Source: Beroe ovata
Taxonomy: Eukaryota; Ctenophora; Nuda; Beroida; Beroidae
DNA length: 64,000 nucleotides
Reading direction: 5' to 3'
Assembly: GCA_946803715.1 (NCBI GenBank)
Contig: CAMPET010000036.1
Span: 363,040-427,039, forward strand
The notes under the pieces were generated by a model. It was not told where the DNA came from, made no database searches, and was given only the letters and a program-made list of their open reading frames with translations. A program made the position numbers and the translations under genes. Positions 1 through 11,833 of the stretch are shown here, in pieces (within the stretch, counting starts at the first letter, position 1; each line of letters opens with the position of its first letter).

Positions 1-3000
1 GATCACCACAGAACATAACCCCCACTATGCTCACCGTGTCAAATGCTGCCTGGATGCCGCATTCCGATGTTACTGTTGAGTCTGCACCGGCCACCGCCCC
101 TGTCTGACCGAACTCACTTGACATTTCGACAATCTTGAGACTGTTCTCCATATGCATCCTGTAGGAAATTGTACCGCTTGAGTTACTATAGAAACCGGTG
201 AGACGATTAAGAATGCAATCTGTCGCCAAAACATCATGGTGGAACATTAGGGTATTGTATTGGTGAAAATTATTCACAAACACAGATATGCTTCAATTAC
301 GGAGATATGCGAATACTGACTATAGTGCGTGGGGTACATAGTGTTCTCGTGGTTATTGTGATAGTGACGCACGTCACGCATGTCACAGGAAACAGTATAT
401 TGGGATGACTATCAGCACTCCTGGGAACTACGTATCAGTGAACAACTATCTCCATATTCACAAGGGGTCGGATGGGATGTGAGAATTCCGCTACCAAAAC
501 TCCGGAACTCAGGATATGAAGACTAATAAGACTAACTAACAGTCAATATCAGAATATAGTATCTCGCAATTCTGATTCAAAGGAATCAGCATGTGGTGTT
601 TTCAATCGGTTTTTGAAATATACCCAAATTTGGATACCTTTGACAAGTTATAGCGATTATCGGAACAATTGTTATACGTATCGTTTTAACTGCTATAATA
701 TGATAGTTGGGCGGATAATATTTGTGCATGTTTCAGGCAGCGAAATCACTTATTATTTTAGAATTCGATTTGTCATTCGCGATCAGGATTACTCGACAGT
801 TATAATTAAGCATCAATATCAGAATATCGTCACAATCAATATCAGAATATCGTCACAATCAAATCGTCACAATCAAATCGTCACAATCAAATGAGAGGTG
901 TTGTAATTTTTAGCCACCACTGAACAAGGCGGGATTACAACAGGCACCAGCTGAATTAGTTTTGATGGTAAAAGCTGTAGTTCACACAACAACACCAAAT
1001 GATGACTGTTAAGAGAGATCATGATCCCAGAGTTATACAGGCTACAGCTGTGGCCGGTTCACAGAGAAAAAAGAAAGCCCATCCGCCATCACGGTCCAGT
1101 GGACCGTCCAGTGGACCGGGTCCACCGCTTCAATAAATGTTAGAGTAGCAAGCGCAGGAGGTTGAAATAAATAGGGGGGATATGGGAGAGGGGCGCTGCG
1201 CGTGAGCGATCTATAATGAAGCGTTTGTCAATCGTTCCTGTCATCATTATTCTGAAAATCTAGTCACTGCATATCGATTACGAGTGACAAGAGGGAACGT
1301 CTCGATAGACTGGTCAGCAGTGCAGTCAAATAATGAATTACGAGTGGTCTAAACTTCGTGCTTGTCATAGCGGATCATATGAGTCAGGGGAACCTAGTCG
1401 AACTTCATATGACTCGCATTCCAGCTATAATTTGATTTTCTATGGCAGTAATCGCTTTAAAGAACTCCATCCTGTCAATTTATCGAGAAAATTGAAGCCA
1501 ATGTCACATGGTAAATGGTCATGAAAACATAAAAAGAATCAATAAGAATAAGATGTTGTCGACGAAATTCGGGGCCCTGTGTATGCTATTATTCCTTCTC
1601 TTTTGCCTATCGTGAGAAGGTCTTCATCGATAGACTTTATACCGATCAGAACAAGGAGTGAGAAATACTGATAACTGCATCGGGACCAGCTGCACAGCAT
1701 GTGTGGGTAGTGAGTACACGCTACACGTGCGCGCGCGCAATACACACAAACACATTCGTATTGTGAGACAATTTGTTATTTGCCGTGAGAAACAAGGCTC
1801 ACTCCTTGCTGCTGCCCAAGGATTTCTAATTAATGACAAGGGCTTTACAAAGTAAACAACTTAAGGGGCCGCGGCGGATAAACACCAAACACATGCAATT
1901 ACCTTAATAACATCCTACAACCGATGGCTGCGCGGCGTGTTGGTCATGTGACAAGCTGTGACCAATGGGTGAAGTGCTTGTTGGGTTTTATGAAGGGTGT
2001 TGGAGGTAATGGAGTTAACAACTAGTAGTAGACACAGCTAATTCCCACTCCGTGATAAAATGATGGGAGGAGGGGGTATGCTGATGTAGTAGCAAAGTGA
2101 GAGGATATATTATGGGAGAGTTGTTTAAATATAAATCGAGCGCGTATCTTAGCGCACAATGTAGAAACACTGCATGGTTATCAAGGATGAAGGATTCTAG
2201 ATCGGTACTGAAAGAGCCATACTCGAAAGCTCGATTCTTGATCATGGAATCCTAGGAAAAGACCTAAAATCCTTTGCCAAGGAATTTCAGGCTCTTCCTG
2301 AATCCTTGTGATGGTGAAACATATGGTAGCAGGATGGATGGTCGATGATGGCTGCGAAACTATCAATCATTTACATGACGTTTCAAAACGGCTTGCACGT
2401 GCTGAAGACCTTAGTAAAAATAGGGAATGGTTTACTTTATGTGTCCAGTCGGCAGTCTCGACTCTAACACGTCTGTTTCATGCGTTACCTACTATGAGGT
2501 CTACTGAGTGCACTATGGCCACATCAGTACACACGAGTGCAGAGACTATTACAATATGTGAACTGTTCACAAGTATGACAGGTTACGGGGGCCTACATAT
2601 CGACATCCGGTTATCGGAAAATAGATCAGGAGTCAAGGCAGTACGCGGTCATGGCCGGAATTCCAATCAGTGGATAGCTCCTAGCGCCTGATATACAAAT
2701 CTCGCACATTCATTGCATCAATCACGATCTTGAGGAGTGCAGCACATGAATGAAATTAAAACTATAAGAGTATGAGTTCAGAAAACCCCGCTATGTTTAG
2801 GCAGATGTGGTGTGATGACAACGTGGTATGTTGAAAACCGAATTACTTGACACAAGTGTGAAATAGAGCCCGGATTCAGTGAATTCCCTGGTTAAGTGAT
2901 GGAGGCGGGGTGATGATTTTTCAGAAGGATTGCGGCCATTGATCATGGGATTAATCAGTCAATCACACATAATAATGATTCCTCAAAATCAGTTTATCCC

Positions 3001-3567
3001 CACCACGGAGCTTAGGCGCGTGATCGCAATATCAGGTTCACATTATTCACAAATCAGCGTAAATTTGATTGGGATATCACTGCTACGCTATGGAAAAACC
3101 AGTAGGTTCATGTAAGTGTATATAATAGATCGCGCGTAAGATAGGTATGTGGCAGCGATTCGTTGCAGCTGCCTGATGCATGGAGTTTTCTCCTAGTTCC
3201 TACTGCCTGTAACGGCCACGTGTAGTAAAACTTAATATGGTTTGGTTATGGCTGTAAAGGGGTGGATCAATGAGTTAATTTCTTCAAGTTCAACTACTAA
3301 ATGGGAAATCAATATGCAGCAGCAACTTGGGGTTCGTTTGGGAGAGGTGAAAAAAAACATTATATTATAGTGGTGTGCCGTGCAGAGTTGCGGCGATCAA
3401 AAATACGGATCCACAATCGAGAGGAGGAACAAAAAATCAATTAGCACTATTTTACCTAACTCATTGTAACAAGAACCACGCGCGTGACAGCGGGCAAGTA
3501 GCACGCGCCAATACTAAAGCTAATGCACCACGTGATGCCATCACACGTGACACGCCACGCAGCATAC

Positions 3568-3580
3568 GTCGCTAGGCAAC
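3568..3580 (+). promoter_or_regulatory. possible RFX X-box-like site beside CACGTG motifs
   Basis: GTCGCTAGGCAAC fits the relaxed RFX half-site pattern GTNRCY-N-RGCAAC. It lies within 130 bp that also contains several CACGTG or ACGTGA motifs (about 3476-3602). No gene is recognisable next to it, so this is a motif match only. Confidence 0.25.
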
Positions 3581-5514
3581 CGCGAGACGAGAAGTCACGT
3601 GAGTTTGGGTGCCTATGATAATTGACGAGCTCAGCTCCTTAACATATTTATAGTTACATCCATCTTCCCATTGATTTAAATGGATAAGCTTGCCTCCATT
3701 GTCATTCAAAAATAAATAAAGAAAGACTAGTACACGTCCGTTAGAAACGGCAATGATTCCAATAGCCTGTAGGTAAGTAGCACGGGCTCTCATATTCGTA
3801 AGGTATAATAATTCTTAGGGCATGATGAATCGGCAATCAATAACGTACCATTTGTTCGAAGACAAAAAAGAGAGTAAAGTATTGAGAGTAAGTATTGATT
3901 GTGAGATTCCTTTTCCTCGCGCCGTAAACATAATCATAATGGATAACTACCAAAAATAACGTTTTTTTCCGCATCTGTTACGTACTGCGAATGTCACTGA
4001 TATACGGTCACGAATTATTCCTGAAGCCTACAACTGAGAACCTAAACTTATTCGAACAGGTGTGCAGATGAACTGGTCAAAATTCACCGCACTAACAACA
4101 CATAGCGGAAATCCAATCATAATCATATATTTTTCGGAACTCGCGGATATCACAGTGCAATATACTGCGGTACAGCAAAATATATACCGCGGCTGCCGCG
4201 CGGCCATATGCGGATAGCCGCAAACCATCGCTCACCACTTCTCTTATTGAAATGTTCGCCCCTTGAGGTGTGCAGTATTATACTTGTTCTCTTGTTATAC
4301 GTAGCGCTAGTGGTGCTCGACAACCAAACCGCAAACTGCCTGATTCATTTCTCGGACACTCATATGATATTCGCGGAGTAGTATCGTCCGGCCGATTTAA
4401 CGATATTAAAAACTCCCGCCGCCGGGGTGCGTATTATTATAATCACGCTCAACCACAATACTTATTGCACCAAGCTTTATAACCTACTCTATTCCATAAA
4501 GGACGGTTTTATTATACGTATTCATCATGTTCGAAAAAAACGCGACGCATAGGAGAAGATCCCGGGGCGGAAAACGTCAACATCTTAGCAGGACCAGTCT
4601 TTCGAGTGCAAGACACATCGATCGGAACTCGCAAAATAGGAAAATGGGGGAATTGTAAAATGAGCTGCCATGACCTCACATCCCCAGTCCTCAGCCAATC
4701 CAACAACACCCGATATATATATACCCGTCCCAGGGGTGCTGTTACATTTCTAGTTCAATTTTGTAAAAGGTAAAAACCGCTCAACTTGATAGCGAGGCCA
4801 GTCAGAACATTAATTTGAATTGCGAAGGGGGAGGGTTATAAGTGATTTATGGGCAATTTACAATTCGACTACTCGACCGTAAGACTCGATCGTTATGCCA
4901 TTAACAAGCTGCGTGAGAGAATTAGTTCCATATTCTGATATGAGCAATGAACTGCTGCATCTGCGACCAATCTCAACTGCGTTCTAAAGTAATATATTAT
5001 TATAAACTCATTTCAATTCTGAAGGGGGAAGTGAAAAACCGTCTGGCATCATTATTGCACGCTATTCGTAGTGCACCATTGAAGCGGATCGATGCACTGT
5101 GCTATCTTGTGATCAGGTTAACTAGCACTTTTTTATCTGTGTGTGTGAGAGAGAGATGAGTGTGGTGTGTAATGTGTATGTGTCATGGCTGGTGCATTAT
5201 AGTGCATGTTGCGAAAAGAAACTAGATAACGAAAAGGGATAAAACCAAGCATACTATTAAACCAGCATTGCAACGAGATTGAGATCGCTCAGTATTATAA
5301 ACCCTCCATCCTCTTTCAACATGTCACTCTTCCACTCCTTCTCTCTCTTCCCCTCCCTTTCTCTCAATTCCCCCCACTCCGGTAAGGGGCTGTAACAGAA
5401 ATCGACGTGACAGCTGGGGTAGTTAACCACTGCAGTGAAGTTAACAGAGTGATAGTGTAGCACGTACTGATTCGTTATAACACCTTAAAAGGTTAACTGC
5501 TCCTTTAACGAAGA

Positions 5515-5797
5515 CACACACACACACGCACTTCACTCACACCAACACATACACACACATACACACACGTCACACACACACACACACACAACACACANNN
5601 NNNNNNNNNNNNNNNNNNNNNNNNNNNNNNNNNNNNNNNNNNNNNNNNNNNNNNNNNNNNNNNNNNNNNNNNNNNNNNNNNNNNNNNNNNNNNNNNNNNN
5701 NNNNNNNNNNNNNNNNNNNNNNNNNNNNNNNNNNNNNNNNNNNNNNNNNNNNNNNNNNNCCACACACACACACACAACACACACACACACACAACAC
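5515..5797. repeat. CA microsatellite with 162-N gap
   Basis: A (CA)n tract is interrupted by Ns from 5598 to 5759 and continues as CA on the far side. The gap is almost certainly unresolved microsatellite. Open frames across it are artefacts of the N run and dinucleotide repeat. Confidence 0.9.
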
Positions 5798-6238
5798 TAC
5801 ATGTAATAAACTGATCATCGGATGTGCAGAAACTGAAAGCGGTTAACGTACTGAGGGTTGAATTGGATGCGCTTCTCAGCACAATTTTTATGGCCTGGAC
5901 GTATACTGCTGTCACTATATTGCGGTGTCCTAAAAGCCTACAAACCAGAATCAAGGTGGAAACAAGAGCGATATACAATGGGAAAGAAAAATGGGAAGAA
6001 GGAAAAATTACTGAAGAGATTGATTCAGAAAAACGATCTGTGACTGAAGAGATTGATTTTTATTCAATTGACACCTTTTTTGGCCTTTACTGAAGCAAGG
6101 TCCTATATTTTCCGATGGTTCAGCAGAGTACCGATACATTATATAGATTGATCTGAAAGATAGCTCTCTTATCAATCTTATCAATCTTCTATAGAAACAG
6201 TGATAACATTTCCAAATAATAACGAAACCTTCAAAATT

Positions 6239-6346
6239 GACTTTGGTCAAGATAGAGTGGTCCTGTGCATAGCCTGGCGAACACGGTGGAGATCCTTGCT
6301 GTACGGCATGTTAAACAAGGAATCGGAACCGCGGGGTTCCGTGTAG
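6239..6346 (+). repeat. dispersed repeat, copy 1
   Basis: About 108 bp, nearly identical to 30073-30180 (same order of words such as GGTCCTGTGCATAGCCTGG and CTTGCTGTACGGCATG). No coding potential and no convincing tRNA A/B boxes. It may be a SINE or MITE fragment of unknown type. Confidence 0.75.
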
Positions 6347-7019
6347 ACAGTCGGTTATTACAGATTTCTAGCTCACCTAGAGACTAGAGGTCCGCCCTTA
6401 AACTATCCTCTTTTGACAGCATCTATGTGATAAGATGGCAAACCGCCGTAAAGCTCCGCCGGGAACCCCGCTTTAGGCTCCTTATAATCGCACTGCCGAT
6501 CCCTATGAGTATGAGCCGCTGTCGCTCGCGCGTAGGTTGATAGCTTCCCCTTGGGTATATACAGTAGCTCCTATTGTAGCTACTAGTGCTACTATACTCG
6601 TATACTACTATACTCGTATAACTTAGGAGTGGAGATAGTAACGACAACTCCGAAGTTCGGAGTCCGAACTGACTTAGAAAATCGATATCCGGTATTTGAT
6701 TATGTTTGCTGCAGTATTCCAATACGGCATACACCTCAATTTACAGATTAGGATAATGCAAAGTGAGTTGAGACAACTCTACACAGAGAGTTGGGACCAC
6801 TCTGAACTGTGTGTTAGGAATATCATTCACTAGGACACTGTATCGCGAGCAGGGACAAGTACAATGATATCGCAACTCCATCACACCGTGCGAATTACAA
6901 TCTAATTCACAGATGATAAAATGTGGGTATAACACCACGGACAAAACACTATTGTTCCAAAAGCAGCAGCTGTATTATATAACAAGCGTTTCAGACACAA
7001 GGAAAGATATATCTCGTGA

Positions 7020-8055
7020 CCAATGAGAGATGAGGAGAGCGATAAAGTAGCCAATCAGAAAGCAGTAACGCCACGTGCCTAATAAAGCATTGTTGTTTGA
7101 TAAAAAGGCGATAACAATAGCAGTGACCATGCTCACTGCACATCAGATAGCTTGGGCACAGCTATAACAATTGGGATATTCACTATTTCCAATACAGTTA
7201 ATTCACGGTATTGAAATTTGCGAGAGTTCATGGATTCACTCGAAACCGTCAAATGCACGTGAACACTGAACAGGTAATAAACTAGAAAGTAGAATTATTG
7301 CTGCACTATGATCGGAGGGGGAAGGAGCGAGAGTGGTGAAGGAAGTGCAATCAGGGGGGAGGGAGGGTGTGTCGGCCTGGACCCAAGCACCAAACAACCT
7401 CCATGTTAATGAAGTTCTGATTCAATAACTCTCTCCTTGCCCCCACAACGAAACATGATGTGAGCGATATGCTAATAAGATAGTGTGAAGAAACGAGCTG
7501 AAGTGATCTAAACAAATTGCAGTGGAATGCGAAGTTTCAAACAGACACATACACTTATAACACACACACACACAAATAACAGCCTTGGATTCGGGCAAGA
7601 CGCTCGTCAATGGCCGCGTGGCGGCGAGGGCGTGGAACAAGGTCATGTGACAAGGACTCTGGGCGGAGATTGGCGGGGTGAAAGTGACAGCTGCACACGG
7701 ATTGGATTATCTCACCGGATGGGGAGGAGTGAGTATCACTTACAAGTATAATAAAATGAGCGGTAATCATTAATTACCGTTCAATCCACCCACAACTCGC
7801 AAAGACTGATCATCGCGTCCCTTAACCATCGTCAAGCAGAAACATCCCTCTTGTCATTATCTAACACACCACGTGTATAACATACCACGTGACCTCATAC
7901 TGTGATCCTATTGGTGGAATTGCCCCTTCCTGAGCTCTCATTGGACACAAGCAGGTAGCGCACTGAGGGTCATGCACCCAAGTAACAAGGACCGTCTTGT
8001 TAGAGATAGTGTGCTGCTAAATTGGCACGTGCAAATATCAGTGCGCACCACGTGA
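7020..8055. promoter_or_regulatory. cluster of CACGTG E-boxes and CCAAT boxes
   Basis: CACGTG occurs at 7072, 7256, 7870, 7886, 8026 and 8049. CCAAT or ATTGG boxes occur near 7020, 7050, 7910 and 7943. E-box plus CCAAT grouping is typical of promoters bound by bHLH-ZIP factors and NF-Y, but I find no gene within several kb, so the target is unknown. Confidence 0.35.
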
Positions 8056-9577
8056 CATGTCCATGTTAAGAATCCCCCTATGACAGACACTCTTTCGATT
8101 GACGGGTAAGGTTGAAGCAATTACTTGCTTGCTTCGGATATTAGTGGATCAATCTAATACTTCTTCATCATATTACGTATGACACGAGGATTCATCTGGC
8201 TTTTTGAAAGTAATAATTTGATTGGAATTAAGGAATTAGAAGCAAGTTATTGGATAAAAGATCATAAAGGGGGTGTTTATCGAGTGCTGTGTGGATCACA
8301 AACTGTCCACAACAAACAACAAGCATGGAGCAATTTAGTCGAAACCAGATGATGTCTTCTCTTGTTGTCCTTACAGACCAGTATACGTGTGTGACCTTCG
8401 CAAATATTCTGTCCATTCACGATTCTCAACCAATGTCTAAAGAGGTCCAGAATCATGGGATATTGTACCGGGGAACACTTACGAATATACGAATAATATA
8501 CGGTTGTAAATTTTAATCGAGGATTTCCATACTTATTCACTGTATCAATAGAGTTAAAGTACCTTTAACAGATTCGAAGTCCGACGGAACATTTTAAAAA
8601 GTGGTCAAAAGAATGAGCTAAAGTACAATATGGCTTCAATCATTTGACAAAATTGAAGCCCCGTTGTTACTGGTGCTATCATTCACCCAAGCCGTTTTCA
8701 ACAAAAGCTCAAATAAAGGCAAGACCTGTTAAATATAATTATCTGCTGTAATGATAAACGATTAGAAACCGCGATAACTGAATCAGGAAAAAATCAATTT
8801 GCTGATAAGTTTTAAGAGGTAACATCGTAGTTGTGATAAATCAAACTAACACGAAATATTATAATAATGAGAAATGCTCAGTATTGATGAGATGATTCTT
8901 GCTAAAATATGGGTTGATGAATAATCGTATAGTATCACGTGTGTTAGAACTCTCTATCTTTCGTAAGAAACTGAAAGGGGAGAATTACCAACGTAGAAGA
9001 TATCATACCTTCCCATTAAATAATCACTAGTCCAGTGCTACATTATGATATTGTGGAACGAAAAACGATTAAATCGACGAACTCGGTACACCAAAAGAAT
9101 CAGAAAAACTAAATGTTCTAAAGGAGCAGTAAATTAAGAGATAAATTAATGAGAGTCACGTGGGTACATCTCTACACTATAACCTGACCGGGGACACCTT
9201 GCGCGAGTAGTATTACAATATAGGATAAGAATAATAACAAGAACACGATGAATCTACTGCGGACCATGATACTGGCCACACACCAATATATATATTTCCC
9301 TTATCGTGAATGTGTTCATTATGATCGACAGTAGCTCGGCAAACGCGACACACCAGCTTGTTGAGTGAGAGGAGTACAGGAGTCTTACTTTACTCCTTCA
9401 TCATATCATAATTCCTGTTTCACAGAGCACGGGAAACGGATTGGACGATTTGATATGTTTATCTCAAACTACGGTAAGGCGTGAAGGGACAACAATGAGA
9501 ATGGAAAATTAAATATGTGGGAAAAGATTATCAAATGCGTCATTCCTGATTGGTATAATAAATACTGGGAGCCTTGG

Positions 9578-10479
9578 AACGCTGTTATTGGAAATGTTTG
9601 GTGGGTGAATTTCTTTCAAGTCACGACGAGTCGCCCATAGTCCAAGCTGAGAGTCCATGACTGTATTTCAAAATAACACAGTCATAGTACTATACTCATG
9701 AGTAGCAATGTTAAGAAGCAAGTATTGTTTCAGGTGCTTTATTCATAAGTTATGAGTACACCGCGAGGAGAAACTTACGAGTTTCCGTAAGAACTTGGAT
9801 CCTCTTGAAAATTATTTTTCATCCAATATCCAATATCCATGATATATATCCAATATCCATGATATCCATTATATCATTTATAATATCGAATTAGCTAGGC
9901 TATTAACGCGATATACAGGGATTCAGGGTTACGAAATATTGGGATGAATAATCCAGACTCTTACAAACAGTTCGCAGATTCATCATTCTTACCTCTATCA
10001 TTCAGTGTGGATACAATCCGAGTAAGCTGTGGCAGGCCACGAGTGACTGTTCTATGCAGACATTGGGCATGATCTATTCTCCACTTCCAGGGTAGGTTCA
10101 GGGACTTTCTCTTTGAACGCACCAGTTCAACGAACGACCACACATTACCTTCCATTCTAAAAGCGAAAGTGGATTAGGGTGTTTCGACAATTCTTGAAAT
10201 GAACAAAAGCATAAGAATATCGAAACTGTTCTATAATCCAAACATCGCAGATCGTCGGTCACAGAAGTTAACTATAGGCGTAATGCTTAGATGCAGCCAC
10301 AGTCGTAAAAAATGACGTCATTTCGACAATTAGGATACAGGAAACCCAAGACGTAGGTACCACTGAGGTTCACTATTCTGCATGAGAATGTGCGCGCGCT
10401 ATGCGCGCGTAGGTCTAAGTCACGTGACCTATATTTAAGAGGATCATTACATGGATAAGTTCCCCGCGCCCTCCAATTC
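9578..10479. repeat. duplicated block, copy A (likely haplotype overlap)
   Basis: 902 bp that recur at 10481-11478 in the same orientation with scattered substitutions and indels. Copy A ends exactly at the single N at 10480 and copy B begins immediately after it with the same first bases as copy A. This is the signature of two overlapping contigs or haplotypes joined without merging. Confidence 0.85.
9828..9882. repeat. 20-bp tandem repeat, short allele
   Basis: Unit TCCAATATCCATGATATATA is present in about two to three partial copies here, against about four in the matching block at 10755-10840. The copy-number difference behaves like a minisatellite allele difference between haplotypes. 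Confidence 0.8.
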
Positions 10480-10480
10480 N

Positions 10481-11478
10481 AACGCTGTTATTGGAAATGT
10501 TTGGTGGGTGAATCTCTATCAAGTCACCACGAGTCGCCCATAGTCCAAGCTGAGATGTCCAAGCTGAGAGTCCATGACTGTGTTTCAAAATAACACAGTC
10601 ATAGTACTATACTCATGAGTCGCAATGTTAAGGAGCAAATATTGTTTCAGGTGCTTTATTCATAAGTTATGAGTTCACCGCAAGAACAGACTCACGAGTT
10701 TCCGTCGATTTAAGGAGCGTAAGAACTTGGATCCTCTTGAAAATTATTTTTCATCCAATATCCAATATCCATGATATATATCCAATATCCATGATATATA
10801 TCCAATATCCATGATATATATCCAATATCCATGATATCATATAATATCGAAGTAGCTAGGCTATTGATGCGATATACAGGGATTCAGGGTTACGAAAAAT
10901 TGGGAAGAATAATCCAGACTCTTACAAATAGTTCGCAGATTAATTATTCTTACCTCTATCACTCAGCGTGAATACAATCCGAGTAAGCTGTGGCAGGCCA
11001 CGAGTGACTGTTCTGTGCATACATTGGGCATGATCTATTCTCCACTTCCAGGGTAGGTTCAGGGACTTTCTCTTTGAACGCGCCAGTTCAACGAACGACC
11101 ACACATTACCTTCCATTCTAAAAGCGAAAGTGGATTAGGGTGTTTTGACAATTCTTGAAATGTACATAAGAATATCGAAACTGTTCTATAATCCGCACAT
11201 CGCAGATCGTCGGTCACAGAAGTTAACTATAGGCGTGATGTTTAGATGCAGCCACAGTCGTTGAAATGACGTCATTTCGACAATTAGGACACAGGAAACC
11301 CAAGACGTAGGTACCACTGAGGCTGACTTGGCACAGCATTTTAACCTAGATTGACTCGATCTGATCATGACATGTTCTGCATGAGAATGTGCGCGCGCCC
11401 TGCGCGCGTAGCTCTAAGTCACGTGACCAATATTTAAGAGGATCATTACATGGATAAGTTCCCCGCGCCCTCCAATTC
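10481..11478. repeat. duplicated block, copy B (likely haplotype overlap)
   Basis: 998-bp counterpart of 9578-10479. It differs by a longer minisatellite (10755-10840), by substitutions, and by about 55 extra bases near 11321-11376. No convincing gene is seen in either copy; a short open frame on the minus strand is shared but has no recognisable similarity. Confidence 0.85.
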
Positions 11479-11833
11479 AGTGCCTAGACGAAAATAGAAT
11501 GGCCATTCGTGTCAAGATTGCCGTGAAATCTGTTATCGTGACGAGTTTGTATTGAGTACGTAACGGTAACTGATGATTCAGTAATAAATAAATGGCTGGA
11601 CGGGATGTACACTAATGAGAGTCCTCTGATATTTCCATTGCTGTTCTATAGTAAAACAAAATCACCATTATTGGATGATTGAATATATCTCATCAACAAC
11701 TCAATTACTAAAGTTAATCCGTACAGCCGATAAATCATCCATTTTGAGGAATGGTTTGAACATTTCGAACCGGCTCAGTCAGCAAGTGACACGAACCAAA
11801 CACCAAAAGTACACGTTCTCATGACAACACAGT

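Larger units (their letters stand above)
1..9577. other. gene-poor repeat-rich stretch
   Basis: I see no ORF with recognisable protein similarity, no exon chain with good splice sites and no RNA gene. The longest open frame (2308-2691, 127 codons) has no recognisable domain. The stretch holds short direct repeats (a 20-bp unit around 830-895), a CA-repeat gap at 5515-5797, a dispersed repeat at 6239-6346, and clusters of CACGTG and CCAAT motifs (3480-3600 and 7020-8055). Distal regulatory DNA or unspliced non-coding transcripts cannot be excluded. Confidence 0.6.

Noticed and set aside
2308-2691. 127-codon open frame
   Set aside because: No recognisable domain, no splice context, composition like surrounding non-coding DNA.
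5505-5978. Cys/Val-rich open frame
   Set aside because: Produced by the CA repeat and the run of N.
6239-6346. Possible tRNA-derived SINE
   Set aside because: No convincing A and B boxes or cloverleaf; left as unclassified repeat.
6423-6734. 103-codon minus-strand open frame
   Set aside because: No domain and no supporting exon chain or neighbours.
9961-10155. Open frame conserved in both copies of the duplication
   Set aside because: Conservation is explained by the duplication; no recognisable protein.
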